Source of the DNA: Bradyrhizobium sp.
Lineage (GTDB): Bacteria; Pseudomonadota; Alphaproteobacteria; Rhizobiales; Xanthobacteraceae
Direction: 5' to 3'
Assembly: GCF_027451485.1 (NCBI RefSeq)
Contig: NZ_DAIDJE010000020.1
Location: forward strand, 31,603 to 95,602
Length of the DNA stretch: 64,000 nt
The position numbers were made by a program, and so were the translations under genes. The first letter of the stretch is position 1. Each line of letters begins with the position of its first letter. The notes below the pieces were generated by a model, which saw only the letters and a program-made list of their open reading frames with translations, had not been told where the DNA came from and made no database searches. Shown here piece after piece: positions 9,863 to 17,418 of this stretch.

Positions 9863-10639
9863 ATGCACCAAACTGAAGCGAATGGTCGGATTGAGCGGAT
9901 CTTGGGTCTTGCCATCCTCTCCTTGAGCCTTGGCATGGTTGTGACGACTGGCACGGCCCGTGCCGAGGACAAGGATAACCGGACCTTCTCCGAAAAGATC
10001 TCGGACGGGTTCTACGGCATGATCCGTAATACAAACATGGACAATCGCGGCATCGATTACCGCGAGCGCTCGCCCTTAGTGGTGCCGCCAACGCTCGATC
10101 TGCCGCCGCCGGTCACCCGCGCGCAGGAAGGGCAGGTCGCAGACTGGCCCAAGGACCCGGATGAGCGAGCACGCAGGGCTGTGATCGCGGCCAAGAAGAA
10201 GGAAGCACCGCCGCCTGCCCGCGTGCGCGTGACCACAGCCGGCGATCCGCAGCAACAGGCCCAGCCCATCAATATTGCGCCCCCGGTGCAAGAGGCACCC
10301 ACCCCCGGCACGACTCGTCCAGCTTACGCCAGCGACCGCAACGGCACGGCTCTGACCGACCCTGTCTACGACAAGCCGGGCGATCTGTTCACAGGCGGCG
10401 CTGCGGCTCTCAGCGACTGGACCGGCCTGGATGGCATTTTCGGCGGCGGCAAGACGGTGCCGGTCGAACCGGGTACGGAGCCTGCGCGCACGGCGTTGAC
10501 CCAGCCGCCCGCCGGCTATCAGACGCCGGCAACCGGTTATGACTACGGCGAAGAGAAGAAGAGCATCTGGGACGGCACGGCGAATCCGGATCGCAACCCG
10601 CTTGCGCAACGGTCGAGCGCAACCAGCGTCGTTCACTAA
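9863..10639 (+). CDS. Exported proline-rich protein of unknown function
   Basis: 258 residues. A signal peptide (about residues 12-33, ending TARAE) is followed by a conserved-looking RSPLVVPPTLDLPPP segment and a basic KKKEAPPP stretch. The remainder is Pro/Ala/Gly-rich and low in hydrophobic residues, so probably periplasmic or envelope-associated and partly disordered. The VVPPTLDLPPP segment loosely recalls the DUF3035/BamF-type envelope proteins, but I cannot assign it. It lies between lspA and the M16 peptidase operon; 433 bp with repeat elements follow. Confidence 0.7.
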   Translation: MHQTEANGRIERILGLAILSLSLGMVVTTGTARAEDKDNRTFSEKISDGFYGMIRNTNMDNRGIDYRERSPLVVPPTLDLPPPVTRAQEGQVADWPKDPDERARRAVIAAKKKEAPPPARVRVTTAGDPQQQAQPINIAPPVQEAPTPGTTRPAYASDRNGTALTDPVYDKPGDLFTGGAAALSDWTGLDGIFGGGKTVPVEPGTEPARTALTQPPAGYQTPATGYDYGEEKKSIWDGTANPDRNPLAQRSSATSVVH

Positions 10640-10744
10640 CCGCCTGGCACTGCCGATCTGAAGTCCCTGCAGCATTAGCGGCGAATTCAATCAGGGACTT
10701 CCGATCGATAAAGCGGTACTGGAATCAAACAAGTTTGTGAGTAG

Positions 10745-10880
10745 CCCACGACTTTCCGAAGTTGAAGGTGGGTGCTGCGATGGAGCACGAAATTCGGAAA
10801 GTGGGCACTTGAGCTCCGACTCCAAAGTTCGCAGGCAACGGCTGCGACCTCTGATGCGAACTTTGGAATCGGAGGAACTC
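10745..10880 (+). repeat. Composite double-palindrome element C1+C2
   Basis: Part of the 433-bp gap at 10640-11072. Hairpin C1 pairs CCCACGACTTTCCGAA (10745-10760) with TTCGGAAAGTGGG (10793-10805). Hairpin C2 pairs arms at 10811-10833 (core CTCCAAAGTTCGCA) and 10855-10880 (core TGCGAACTTTGGAATCGGAG). Both loops contain GCTGCGA. Architecture and size match the A+B elements although stem sequences differ. A second C1 unit, reversed, lies inside the downstream peptidase gene at 12500-12565. No further gene is visible in the gap. Confidence 0.8.
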
Positions 10881-10985
10881 GGGTAACCTATTGCCTCCAG
10901 TACGGGGACCGGCCCGATTGTCGATCCTGACAGAACGCGGCCGCGCCGATGTGTGGCACCTTGGTTTTTTGCGAAGAGGATTCCT

Positions 10986-11007
10986 GGTGGAGTTTCGGAC
11001 ATTCGCC
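10986..11007 (-). repeat. Solo arm of an A-type palindrome
   Basis: Read on the minus strand this is GCGAATGTCCGAAACTCCACC, matching the right arm of hairpin A (GCGAATGTCAAA, then AACTCCAC) in copies 1 and 3. No pairing arm is found within the next 60 bp, so it looks like a decayed remnant upstream of the first M16 gene. Confidence 0.5.
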
Positions 11008-11072
11008 TTGAACGCCCGCAGCCAGATGGGCAGCGTGCGCGACGCCGTTCCCGCCGGACTTCCAGACCGTTC

Positions 11073-12464
11073 ATGATCTCATCCCGGGGATTGCCCGCTT
11101 TCCTGCTCGCCGGCCTGCTCGCCGGAATTGTCATCTTCGCCACTGGCCTGCGGGCGGAGACAACGGCCCCACCTTCGGCCCCCGCCACATTTACGCTCGG
11201 CAACGGGCTCCAGGTCGTGGTGATTCCGGATCACCGCACACCGGTCGTCACGCAGATGATCTGGTACAAGGTCGGCTCCGCCGACGAGACCCCGGGCAAG
11301 TCGGGCCTCGCACACTTTCTCGAACACCTGATGTTCAAGGGAACGGCCAAGCATCCGGCAGGTGAATTTTCCGACACCGTTCAGCGGATCGGCGGCTATG
11401 AGAATGCCTTCACCTCCGCCGACTATACCGGCTATTTCCAGCGCGTGCCGCGCGAACAGCTCGGCAAGATGATGGAGTTCGAGGCCGATCGCATGACGGG
11501 GCTCGTCCTGAAGGACGAAAACGTCCTGCCCGAGCGCGACGTCGTGCTTGAGGAATTCAACATGCGGGTGGCCAATAATCCCGAAGCGCGGCTCAATGAG
11601 CAGATCATGGCCGCGCTTTACCTCAACCATCCCTATGGCCGGCCCGTAATTGGCTGGCACCAGGAGATCGAGAAACTCAATCGTGAAGACGCGCTCGCCT
11701 TCTATAAGCGTTTCTACGCACCCAACAACGCCATTCTCGTCATCGCCGGCGATGTCGATGCGGCTGAGGTTCGCCCGATGGCGGAGCGAACGTTCGGCGT
11801 GATCGCCCCGCAGCCCGCGATACCGGCCCGACGCATTCGTCCGCAAGAGCCCGAGCCGGCCGGTCCGCGGACGGTGACGCTGGCGGATCCCCGCGTCGAA
11901 CAGCCCGGTCTGCGGCGATACTATCTGGTGCCGTCCGCTACCACGGCGGCAGCGGGCGAGAGCGCCGCGCTTGACGTGCTGGCGCAACTGATGGGCGGCG
12001 GCAGCAACTCCTATCTCAACCGCCGGCTGGTCGTCGACCGGCCGCTGGCCGTAAGCGCCTCCGCTGCCTATCAAGGCACCTCGCTGGACGCGACGCAGTT
12101 CGCGATTTCGGCCTCGCCGCGGCAAGGCGTGACGTTCGCGCAAATCGAGCAGGCGATCGACGATGTAATTGCGGATATCGCGGAGAACGGCGTGCGTTCC
12201 GAAGACCTCGAACGCGTCAAGACGCAGCTCATCGCCGAAACCGTCTACGCCCAGGACAACCAGGCGACGCTTGCCCGCTGGTACGGCGGAGCGTTGGCCA
12301 CCGGTCTTAGCATCGAGGACGTCAGGAAATGGCCGGAGCGCATTCGCGCTGTGACCGGCGATCAGGTCCGCGAGGCCGTGCAGAAGTGGCTCGACAAGAA
12401 GCGTTCGGTGACCGGGTATATCGTCAAGGATGAAACGCCCAAGCACATGGAGAAGCGGTCGTGA
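11073..12464 (+). CDS. M16 family zinc peptidase (catalytic subunit)
   Basis: 463 residues with a signal peptide (about 1-27). The inverted zinc motif HxxEH is at residues 81-85 (SGLAHFLEHLMFKGT), and the downstream third ligand is probably the Glu in KMMEFEADRM. Two M16 domains follow the usual pitrilysin/processing-peptidase layout. I choose the ATG at 11073 because it opens directly onto the signal peptide; a frame extending to 10953 would run through repeat-derived sequence. Its stop overlaps the GTG start of the second M16 gene (GTGA), so the two are co-translated and probably form a periplasmic heterodimer, as known for alphaproteobacterial M16 pairs. The substrate is unknown. Confidence 0.92.
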   Translation: MISSRGLPAFLLAGLLAGIVIFATGLRAETTAPPSAPATFTLGNGLQVVVIPDHRTPVVTQMIWYKVGSADETPGKSGLAHFLEHLMFKGTAKHPAGEFSDTVQRIGGYENAFTSADYTGYFQRVPREQLGKMMEFEADRMTGLVLKDENVLPERDVVLEEFNMRVANNPEARLNEQIMAALYLNHPYGRPVIGWHQEIEKLNREDALAFYKRFYAPNNAILVIAGDVDAAEVRPMAERTFGVIAPQPAIPARRIRPQEPEPAGPRTVTLADPRVEQPGLRRYYLVPSATTAAAGESAALDVLAQLMGGGSNSYLNRRLVVDRPLAVSASAAYQGTSLDATQFAISASPRQGVTFAQIEQAIDDVIADIAENGVRSEDLERVKTQLIAETVYAQDNQATLARWYGGALATGLSIEDVRKWPERIRAVTGDQVREAVQKWLDKKRSVTGYIVKDETPKHMEKRS

Positions 12465-13903
12465 CCTTCCTCAAGATTGCCGCGGCGCGCTCGCTGCTGG
12501 TGCCCACTTTCCGAACTTCGTGCGTCGTCGCAGCCCCCACGTTCAAGATATTCGGAAAGTCATGGAGGCTAGGTCTATCCCTGGCGATCATGGCGATGAT
12601 CCTGCCGGTGCCGTCTCAGGCCGCTGCCAGAATCCAGCACCTGATTACGCCGGGCGGCATCGAGGCCTGGTTCGTCCAGGACGCCACTGTGCCGCTGGTG
12701 GCCATGGAATTCGCCATGTATGGCGGCGCCGCGCAGGATCCGGAGGGCAAGCCCGGCGTCGGCAACATGGTCGCCGACCTCATCGACGAGGGCTCGGGCG
12801 ATCTGGATTCCAGGGCTTTCCACGAACATCTCGACCGGCGCGCGATTGAACTGGCCTTCAGCGTTTCGCGGGACTATTTCCGCGGTTCCTTGCGCATGCT
12901 CAAGGACAACAAGGATGAAGCTTTCGAGCTGTTGCGAACCTCGCTGACCTCGCCGCATTTCGACAGCGCGGACGTCGAGCGCATCCGCACCCAGCTTTTG
13001 TCCGGCCTGAGACGTGAGACGACCAGCCCAGGGTCGCTTGCCAGCCGCAGGTTCCTCGAAGTCGCCTACGGCGATCACCCCTATGGGCGCCCGACCGGCG
13101 GCACGCTGGAAAGCGTTCCCACAATCACGATCGCCGACATGAGGGATTATGTCGCTCGCGTATTGACGAGGGAGCACTTGAAAATCGCCGTGGTCGGCGA
13201 CATCGATGCGGCTTCGCTGGAAAAGCTGCTGGACCGGACGTTCGGCGGACTGCCGACCAAATCGAGACTGACGCCGGTGTCCGAGATCGAGGCCCGCAGG
13301 CCGCCGCGGCACGAATTCATCGCGCTCGACGTGCCGCAAACCATCGTCACCTTTGGAGGACCCGGCGTCAAGCGCAACGATCCGGATTTCATGGCTGCCT
13401 TTGTCGTCAATCATATCCTGGGCGGTGGATCGGGGTCGCGTCTTTATCGCGACGTTCGTGAGAAGCGCGGCCTTGCCTACTCGGTTTCCGATTCGCTGGC
13501 ATGGATGGATCATTCGGCTCTGTTCATCGGTTCGACAGGAACGCGGGCCGACCGCGCCGGCGAAACGGTCGAAGCCATCAGCCAGGACATCCACCGGATC
13601 GCGGAGGATGGCCCGACTGCGCAGGAGCTCGACGAGGCAAAGTCCTACCTCAAGGGCTCGCGGCTGCTGGCGCTCGATACGTCGTCGAAACTCGCCGGCG
13701 CGTTGCTGCAATACCAGGTCGATCACCTTTCGATCGACTACCTGGAGCGCCGCAACGCAATGGTCGATGCGGTCACGATCGACCAGGCAAAGCGGGCTGC
13801 GCACAGGCTGTGGGATGACGGCCTGTTGACCGTCGTCGTCGGCCGCGCACCGCTCACCGCCGCCGCCCAGCCGGTATCGGCGATACCCCTGAAGGCGAAT
13901 TAA
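12461..13903 (+). CDS. M16 family non-catalytic partner with palindrome-encoded insert
   Basis: 480 residues. It is an M16 paralogue without HxxEH: the corresponding region reads GVGNMVADLIDEGSGDLDS. Such subunits supply the substrate-binding, Arg/Tyr-containing half of M16 dimers (here GGGSGSRLYRDVREKRGLAYSV). The N-terminus is odd. A hydrophobic export segment (RLGLSLAIMAMILP, cut after PSQAAA) is split from the first 13 residues by V14-W35. Those 22 residues are encoded by a reversed C1 palindrome at 12500-12565, and removing the 66 bp restores an ordinary signal peptide in frame. The start is GTG, overlapping the previous stop. Confidence 0.9.
   Translation: MTFLKIAAARSLLVPTFRTSCVVAAPTFKIFGKSWRLGLSLAIMAMILPVPSQAAARIQHLITPGGIEAWFVQDATVPLVAMEFAMYGGAAQDPEGKPGVGNMVADLIDEGSGDLDSRAFHEHLDRRAIELAFSVSRDYFRGSLRMLKDNKDEAFELLRTSLTSPHFDSADVERIRTQLLSGLRRETTSPGSLASRRFLEVAYGDHPYGRPTGGTLESVPTITIADMRDYVARVLTREHLKIAVVGDIDAASLEKLLDRTFGGLPTKSRLTPVSEIEARRPPRHEFIALDVPQTIVTFGGPGVKRNDPDFMAAFVVNHILGGGSGSRLYRDVREKRGLAYSVSDSLAWMDHSALFIGSTGTRADRAGETVEAISQDIHRIAEDGPTAQELDEAKSYLKGSRLLALDTSSKLAGALLQYQVDHLSIDYLERRNAMVDAVTIDQAKRAAHRLWDDGLLTVVVGRAPLTAAAQPVSAIPLKAN
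12500..12565 (-). repeat. C1 palindromic element inserted in frame in a coding sequence
   Basis: The arms CCCACTTTCCGAAC (12503-12516) and TTCGGAAAGTCATGG (12551-12565) form a hairpin. Its reverse complement aligns with the C1 unit at 10746-10808 at about 55 of 63 positions plus one 3-nt gap; identical blocks include GACTTTCCGAA, GCTGCGA and CGGAAAGTGGGCAC. The unit is 66 bp, a multiple of three, with no stop codon in the gene's frame. It therefore adds 22 residues without disrupting the protein. The gene's own reading frame continues on both sides. Confidence 0.85.
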
Positions 13904-13983
13904 GCTTTCGGCGGTCAAGCCAGGCGGGCAGAAAGCCGTTATTCTCGGCAGGTTCGATTCCAAGGACGGAATCGCTCCCTGGC

Positions 13984-14140
13984 GGGGTGGATTTGACATT
14001 CGCTACCTGTCGCCGGGAATCCATAATGCGAATGTCAAATCCAAAACTCCCCTCGCAATATTGCAAGTGGTCAATGGAGTCTGGCATTTGTAAGGATGCC
14101 AGCCGAACCGGGATGCACATGTTACAATCGCGACCATTGG
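13984..14140 (+). repeat. Composite double-palindrome element A+B, copy 3
   Basis: Hairpin A has arms at 13984-14003 (core GGATTTGACATTCGC) and 14028-14052 (core GCGAATGTCAAATCC), a perfect 15-bp stem. After a spacer with GCAATATTGC comes a more decayed hairpin B (arms about 14066-14090 and 14118-14140). Order, orientation and spacing match copy 1. The element ends 13 bp before the arfB start codon. Confidence 0.8.
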
Positions 14141-14152
14141 TTCGGTGACGTC

Positions 14153-14572
14153 ATGCTACGGATTGGCCGCGATCTCTGGGTCGACGAAAACGATCTTGAT
14201 ATTTCCTTTGTTCGTGCCTCCGGGCCGGGCGGACAAAACGTCAACAAACTCTCGACGGCCGCACAGCTGCGCTACGATACCCGCCGGCTTGCGTTGCCGG
14301 CCGATGCGGCCTCGCGCCTGGAGAGGCTTGCAGGGCAGCGCATGACCAAGGACGGCGTGATCGTCATTCACGCTCAGCGCTTTCGCACCCAGGAGCGCAA
14401 TCGAAGCGACGCCATCGAGCGCCTGATCGAGCTGTTGCGCGAGGCGATGGCACGGCCGGCGCCGCGGCGCGCCACCCGCCCGACGCTTGCCTCGAAGCAA
14501 CGCCGGCTTCAGGGCAAAAAGCGCCGCAGCGACGTCAAGGCACGGCGAGGCTCGAGGGGCTTCGACGATTAA
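14153..14572 (+). CDS. arfB: Peptidyl-tRNA hydrolase ArfB (YaeJ-type ribosome rescue factor)
   Basis: 139 residues. A class I release-factor-like domain carries the catalytic GGQ in SFVRASGPGGQNVNKLSTAA. A basic C-terminal tail (KQRRLQGKKRRSDVKARRG) follows, of the kind that enters the empty mRNA channel of stalled ribosomes. It hydrolyses peptidyl-tRNA on non-stop complexes. The start at 14153 opens directly with MLRIGRDLWVDE; an upstream ATG at 14096 would put repeat DNA into the coding sequence. No Shine-Dalgarno sequence is visible, and the repeat element provides nearly all of the 5' leader. Confidence 0.93.
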   Translation: MLRIGRDLWVDENDLDISFVRASGPGGQNVNKLSTAAQLRYDTRRLALPADAASRLERLAGQRMTKDGVIVIHAQRFRTQERNRSDAIERLIELLREAMARPAPRRATRPTLASKQRRLQGKKRRSDVKARRGSRGFDD

Positions 14573-14624
14573 ATCGCGATAGCCTTTAGACGAACCACCA
14601 TCGCGCTTGAGCTTATTGTCTGCT

Positions 14625-14667
14625 CACGATCTTTTCGGAAAGTCGCTACACACTTCTCCCGATCATG
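14625..14667. repeat. Intergenic palindrome of the CGATCTTTTCGGAAA type
   Basis: CACGATCTTTTCGGAAAG and CTTCTCCCGATCATG form an imperfect hairpin around a short centre (TCGCTACACA). From memory this matches a palindrome very common between Bradyrhizobium genes (GATCTTTTCGGAAAACCG, a centre, then CTTTTCCGGATCATG). It lies in the 186-bp gap between arfB and mutL. No gene is seen there. Confidence 0.6.
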
Positions 14668-14758
14668 CGTTGAAGCAAACGGGGGACTTCTTCGCCGCCA
14701 CCCTCCCCGCCCGCCGAAAAAGCCCCTAAATTGGCTGACCATCCCAGAGTTGAGCCGA

Positions 14759-16573
14759 ATGCCCGTCCGTCAGTTGCCCGAACAGGTCGTCAACCGCATC
14801 GCCGCCGGCGAGGTGGTCGAGCGGCCGGCGAGCGTGGTCAAGGAACTGGTCGAGAACGCCATTGATGCGGGTGCGAGCCGGATCGACATTTTCACCGACG
14901 GCGGGGGCCGGCGAAAGATTGCGGTCACCGACGACGGCGGCGGCATGACCCGGACCGATCTCGCTCTGGCGGTGGAGCGTCATGCCACATCCAAGCTCGA
15001 CGACGAGGATTTGCTGCGCATCCGCACGCTGGGGTTTCGCGGCGAGGCATTGCCCTCGATCGGCGCGGTGGCCAAGCTCGCCATCGCCACCCGCCACGCC
15101 AGCGAGCCCCATGCCTGGTCGCTCGCGGTGGAAGCCGGCGTGAAATCAGCGGTCGCACCCGCCGCTTTGTCGCAAGGCACCCGTGTCGAGGTCAGCGATC
15201 TTTTCTATGCAACGCCGGCGCGGCTGAAATTCCTCAAGACCGACCGCACCGAGGCTGAAGCGATCCGCGAAGTCGTCAGGCGCCTTGCGATGGCGCGACC
15301 TGATATCGCCTTTTCGCTCGCCGGAGAAGAACGCAGCCCCGTCACCTGGGCCGCCGCCTTGCCCGGCGCGCCCGGTCAGTTGACACGGCTCGGCGATATT
15401 CTCGGCGCCGACTTTCGCAACCATGCCATCGATGTTGGCGCCGAGCGCGAGGGCGTCATCGTCGAGGGATTTGCCGCGAGCCCCTCGCTGACGCGAGCGA
15501 ACGCGCTCGGCCAATATCTCTTCGTCAATGGAAGGCCGGTGCGCGACAAGTTGATTCTGGGCGCCGTGCGCGCAGCTTACGCAGACTATCTGCCGCGCGA
15601 CCGTCACCCGGTCGTGGCGCTGTTCGTGACGGTCGATGCCCGCGAGGTCGATGCCAACGTGCATCCAGCCAAGACTGAAGTGCGCTTCCGCAACGCCGGC
15701 CTCGTGCGCGCCCTGATCGTGCATGCGCTCAAGGAAGGTCTTGCGCGCGAGGGCAAGCGAACGGCCGCCAACGGCGGCAGCAGCGCCATCGAGGCGCTTC
15801 GTCCCTCTTTTGCGCTGCCCAGAGCGGCCGAGTGGGACTGGCGCCGGTCGCCATCCTTTCCGGTTGGACCATCGCCGGCCCTTCAAACGGCCGCTGCCAT
15901 TGCGCTGGCTGAACCAGGTCAGGCGGCCTTCGATGTCGGCGGCCCCACGGCGGATGTGGGATTTCAGGATCAGCCTTCGTCCGATCTGCTGGATCGCCCG
16001 CTCGGCGCGGCGCGGACGCAGATCCACGAAACCTATATCGTCTCGCAGACCCGCGACGGCCTGGTTGTCGTCGACCAGCATGCCGCGCATGAGCGCATCG
16101 TTTATGAGAAACTGAAGGCCTCGCTCGCCAAAAATGGCGTGCAGCGGCAGATCTTGTTGATCCCCGAAATCGTGGAAATGGACGAGGCCACGGTCGAGCG
16201 CCTGCTCGAACGCAGCGAAGAGCTGGCGTCCTTCGGGCTTGCGATCGAATCCTTCGGCCCCGGCGCGGTCGCGGTGCGCGAGACGCCATCGCTGCTCGGC
16301 AAGCCCAATGCCGGTGGATTGCTGCGCGATCTCGCCGAACACATGGCTGAATGGGACGAAGCGCTGCCGCTCGAGCGGCGCCTGATGCATGTGGCCGCCA
16401 CCATGGCGTGCCACGGCTCGGTTCGCGCAGGCCGCCGCCTCAAGCCGGAAGAGATGAACGCGCTCCTGCGCGAGATGGAAGACACGCCCAACTCCGGCCA
16501 ATGCAACCACGGGCGGCCGACCTATGTGGAGTTGAAGCTTACCGACATCGAGAAGCTCTTCGGCCGGCGGTAG
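14759..16573 (+). CDS. mutL: DNA mismatch repair protein MutL with endonuclease motif
   Basis: 604 residues. The N-terminal GHKL ATPase shows VVKELVENAIDAGA, TDDGGGM and GFRGEALPSIGAV. A variable linker (about 335-420) leads to the C-terminal dimerisation domain. That domain holds DQHAAHERIVYE, which fits the metal-dependent nicking motif DQHA(X)2E(X)4E, and the late CNHGRPTY. MutL proteins with this motif nick DNA themselves in organisms that lack MutH; E. coli MutL lacks it. I chose the ATG at 14759; a TTG at 14750 would add three residues. Confidence 0.96.
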   Translation: MPVRQLPEQVVNRIAAGEVVERPASVVKELVENAIDAGASRIDIFTDGGGRRKIAVTDDGGGMTRTDLALAVERHATSKLDDEDLLRIRTLGFRGEALPSIGAVAKLAIATRHASEPHAWSLAVEAGVKSAVAPAALSQGTRVEVSDLFYATPARLKFLKTDRTEAEAIREVVRRLAMARPDIAFSLAGEERSPVTWAAALPGAPGQLTRLGDILGADFRNHAIDVGAEREGVIVEGFAASPSLTRANALGQYLFVNGRPVRDKLILGAVRAAYADYLPRDRHPVVALFVTVDAREVDANVHPAKTEVRFRNAGLVRALIVHALKEGLAREGKRTAANGGSSAIEALRPSFALPRAAEWDWRRSPSFPVGPSPALQTAAAIALAEPGQAAFDVGGPTADVGFQDQPSSDLLDRPLGAARTQIHETYIVSQTRDGLVVVDQHAAHERIVYEKLKASLAKNGVQRQILLIPEIVEMDEATVERLLERSEELASFGLAIESFGPGAVAVRETPSLLGKPNAGGLLRDLAEHMAEWDEALPLERRLMHVAATMACHGSVRAGRRLKPEEMNALLREMEDTPNSGQCNHGRPTYVELKLTDIEKLFGRR

Positions 16574-16599
16574 TCGTCCATGCACAAAACCATGCGTCA

Positions 16600-16685
16600 G
16601 CACCCGCGAAGGCGGTGATCCGGCAGGATTCAGCGCTTGCGCTGAGGAACTGGCGTACTGGATCGCCCGGTCAAGCCCGGCGACG
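16600..16685. repeat. Degenerate intergenic palindromic repeat
   Basis: The mutL-rsmD gap contains a run like CACCCGCGAAGGCGG, later followed by TACTGGATCGCCCGGTCAAG and CCCGGCGACG. This resembles a repeat I associate with Bradyrhizobium intergenic DNA (GCGAAAGCGGGCGATCCAGTA, spacer, TACTGGATCGCCCGGTCAAGCCGGGCGATGAC), but with a decayed left arm. It lies between convergent genes. Confidence 0.45.
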
Positions 16686-16690
16686 CCACC

Positions 16691-17245
16691 TTACGCGGTC
16701 CGTAAAAACACGAACTCGGTGTCGTCGTAAACACGCCGCTCCAACTCCGAAAAACCTTCCCCCGCCTTGAAGCCGGCGGCCTTCGCCTCCTCAACCACAA
16801 GCAGAGCATCTGGTGTCAGCCAGCCGCCGTCGCGCAAGGAGGCAAGTGCCTTCTCCGCAAGCCCCTTGCCATAGGGCGGGTCGAGAAACACCAGCGAGAA
16901 CGGCTCAACGGGATGTGCGGGCCCGAGGTTCGTGGCATCGCGGCGGTAGACCTTCGTGACGCCGCCGAGGCCAAGTGCCTCGACATTGTCGCGCATCAGG
17001 GCGCGCGCCTCCGCACCGTTGTCGATGAACAGCGCGAACTTCGCCCCGCGCGAGACTGCCTCGATGCCGAGCGCGCCGGTGCCGGCAAACAGGTCCAGCA
17101 CGCGCGCCTCGGAGACCGGATCATCGTATGCGTGGGCCAGGATATTGAAGAGCGACTCGCGCAACCGATCCGCCGTGGGACGAATCTCGCGCGAGGAAGG
17201 CGAAGCGAGATTGCGGCCCTTCAGCCTGCCGCCGACGACGCGCAT
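16691..17245 (-). CDS. rsmD: 16S rRNA (guanine(966)-N2)-methyltransferase
   Basis: 184 residues, full RsmD length. It opens with MRVVGGRLKGRNLASP and RPTADRLRESLFNIL. The AdoMet-binding motif I is VLDLFAGTGALGIEAVSRGA and the catalytic N-methylase motif is LVFLDPPYGKGLAEKAL. It methylates G966 of 16S rRNA during 30S assembly. It lies downstream of, and in the same direction as, the pseudouridine synthase gene, a pairing common in rhizobia, but 173 bp with a large palindromic repeat intervene. Confidence 0.95.
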   Translation of the reverse strand: MRVVGGRLKGRNLASPSSREIRPTADRLRESLFNILAHAYDDPVSEARVLDLFAGTGALGIEAVSRGAKFALFIDNGAEARALMRDNVEALGLGGVTKVYRRDATNLGPAHPVEPFSLVFLDPPYGKGLAEKALASLRDGGWLTPDALLVVEEAKAAGFKAGEGFSELERRVYDDTEFVFLRTA

Positions 17246-17251
17246 TAGTGA

Positions 17252-17385
17252 CCCTCGTCATGCCCGGCGATGGCAGTCTGCCTTGCGCAGACTGCGTGAA
17301 CCCGCCTGCACTGCCGGGCATCCATGTCTTCAAGATATCGCCGCAGAACAGGCGTGGATGGCCGGGGCAAGCCCGACCATGACGG
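17252..17385. repeat. Large palindromic repeat of the CGTCATG/GGCCGGGGCAAGCC type
   Basis: The element begins CGTCATGCCCGGC and ends GGCCGGGGCAAGCCCGACC followed by ATGACGG. Between them is a second pair, TGGCAGTCTGCCTTGCG with CGCAGACTGCG. From memory, sequences like CGTCATGGCCGGGCTTGTCC joined to ATCCACGTCTT are among the commonest Bradyrhizobium intergenic repeats. It fills the rsmD/pseudouridine synthase gap; no gene is present. Confidence 0.6.
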
Positions 17386-17418
17386 CGCGTTGGAAGGAGT
17401 GCTTCCAAAAACCATAGC

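Noticed and set aside
11079..12446. Long minus-strand frame over the first M16 gene.
   Set aside because: Antisense shadow in GC-rich DNA; the plus frame has HxxEH and a signal peptide.
14096..14152. An upstream ATG for arfB that would add 19 residues.
   Set aside because: Those codons come from the repeat element. The family N-terminus begins at 14153.
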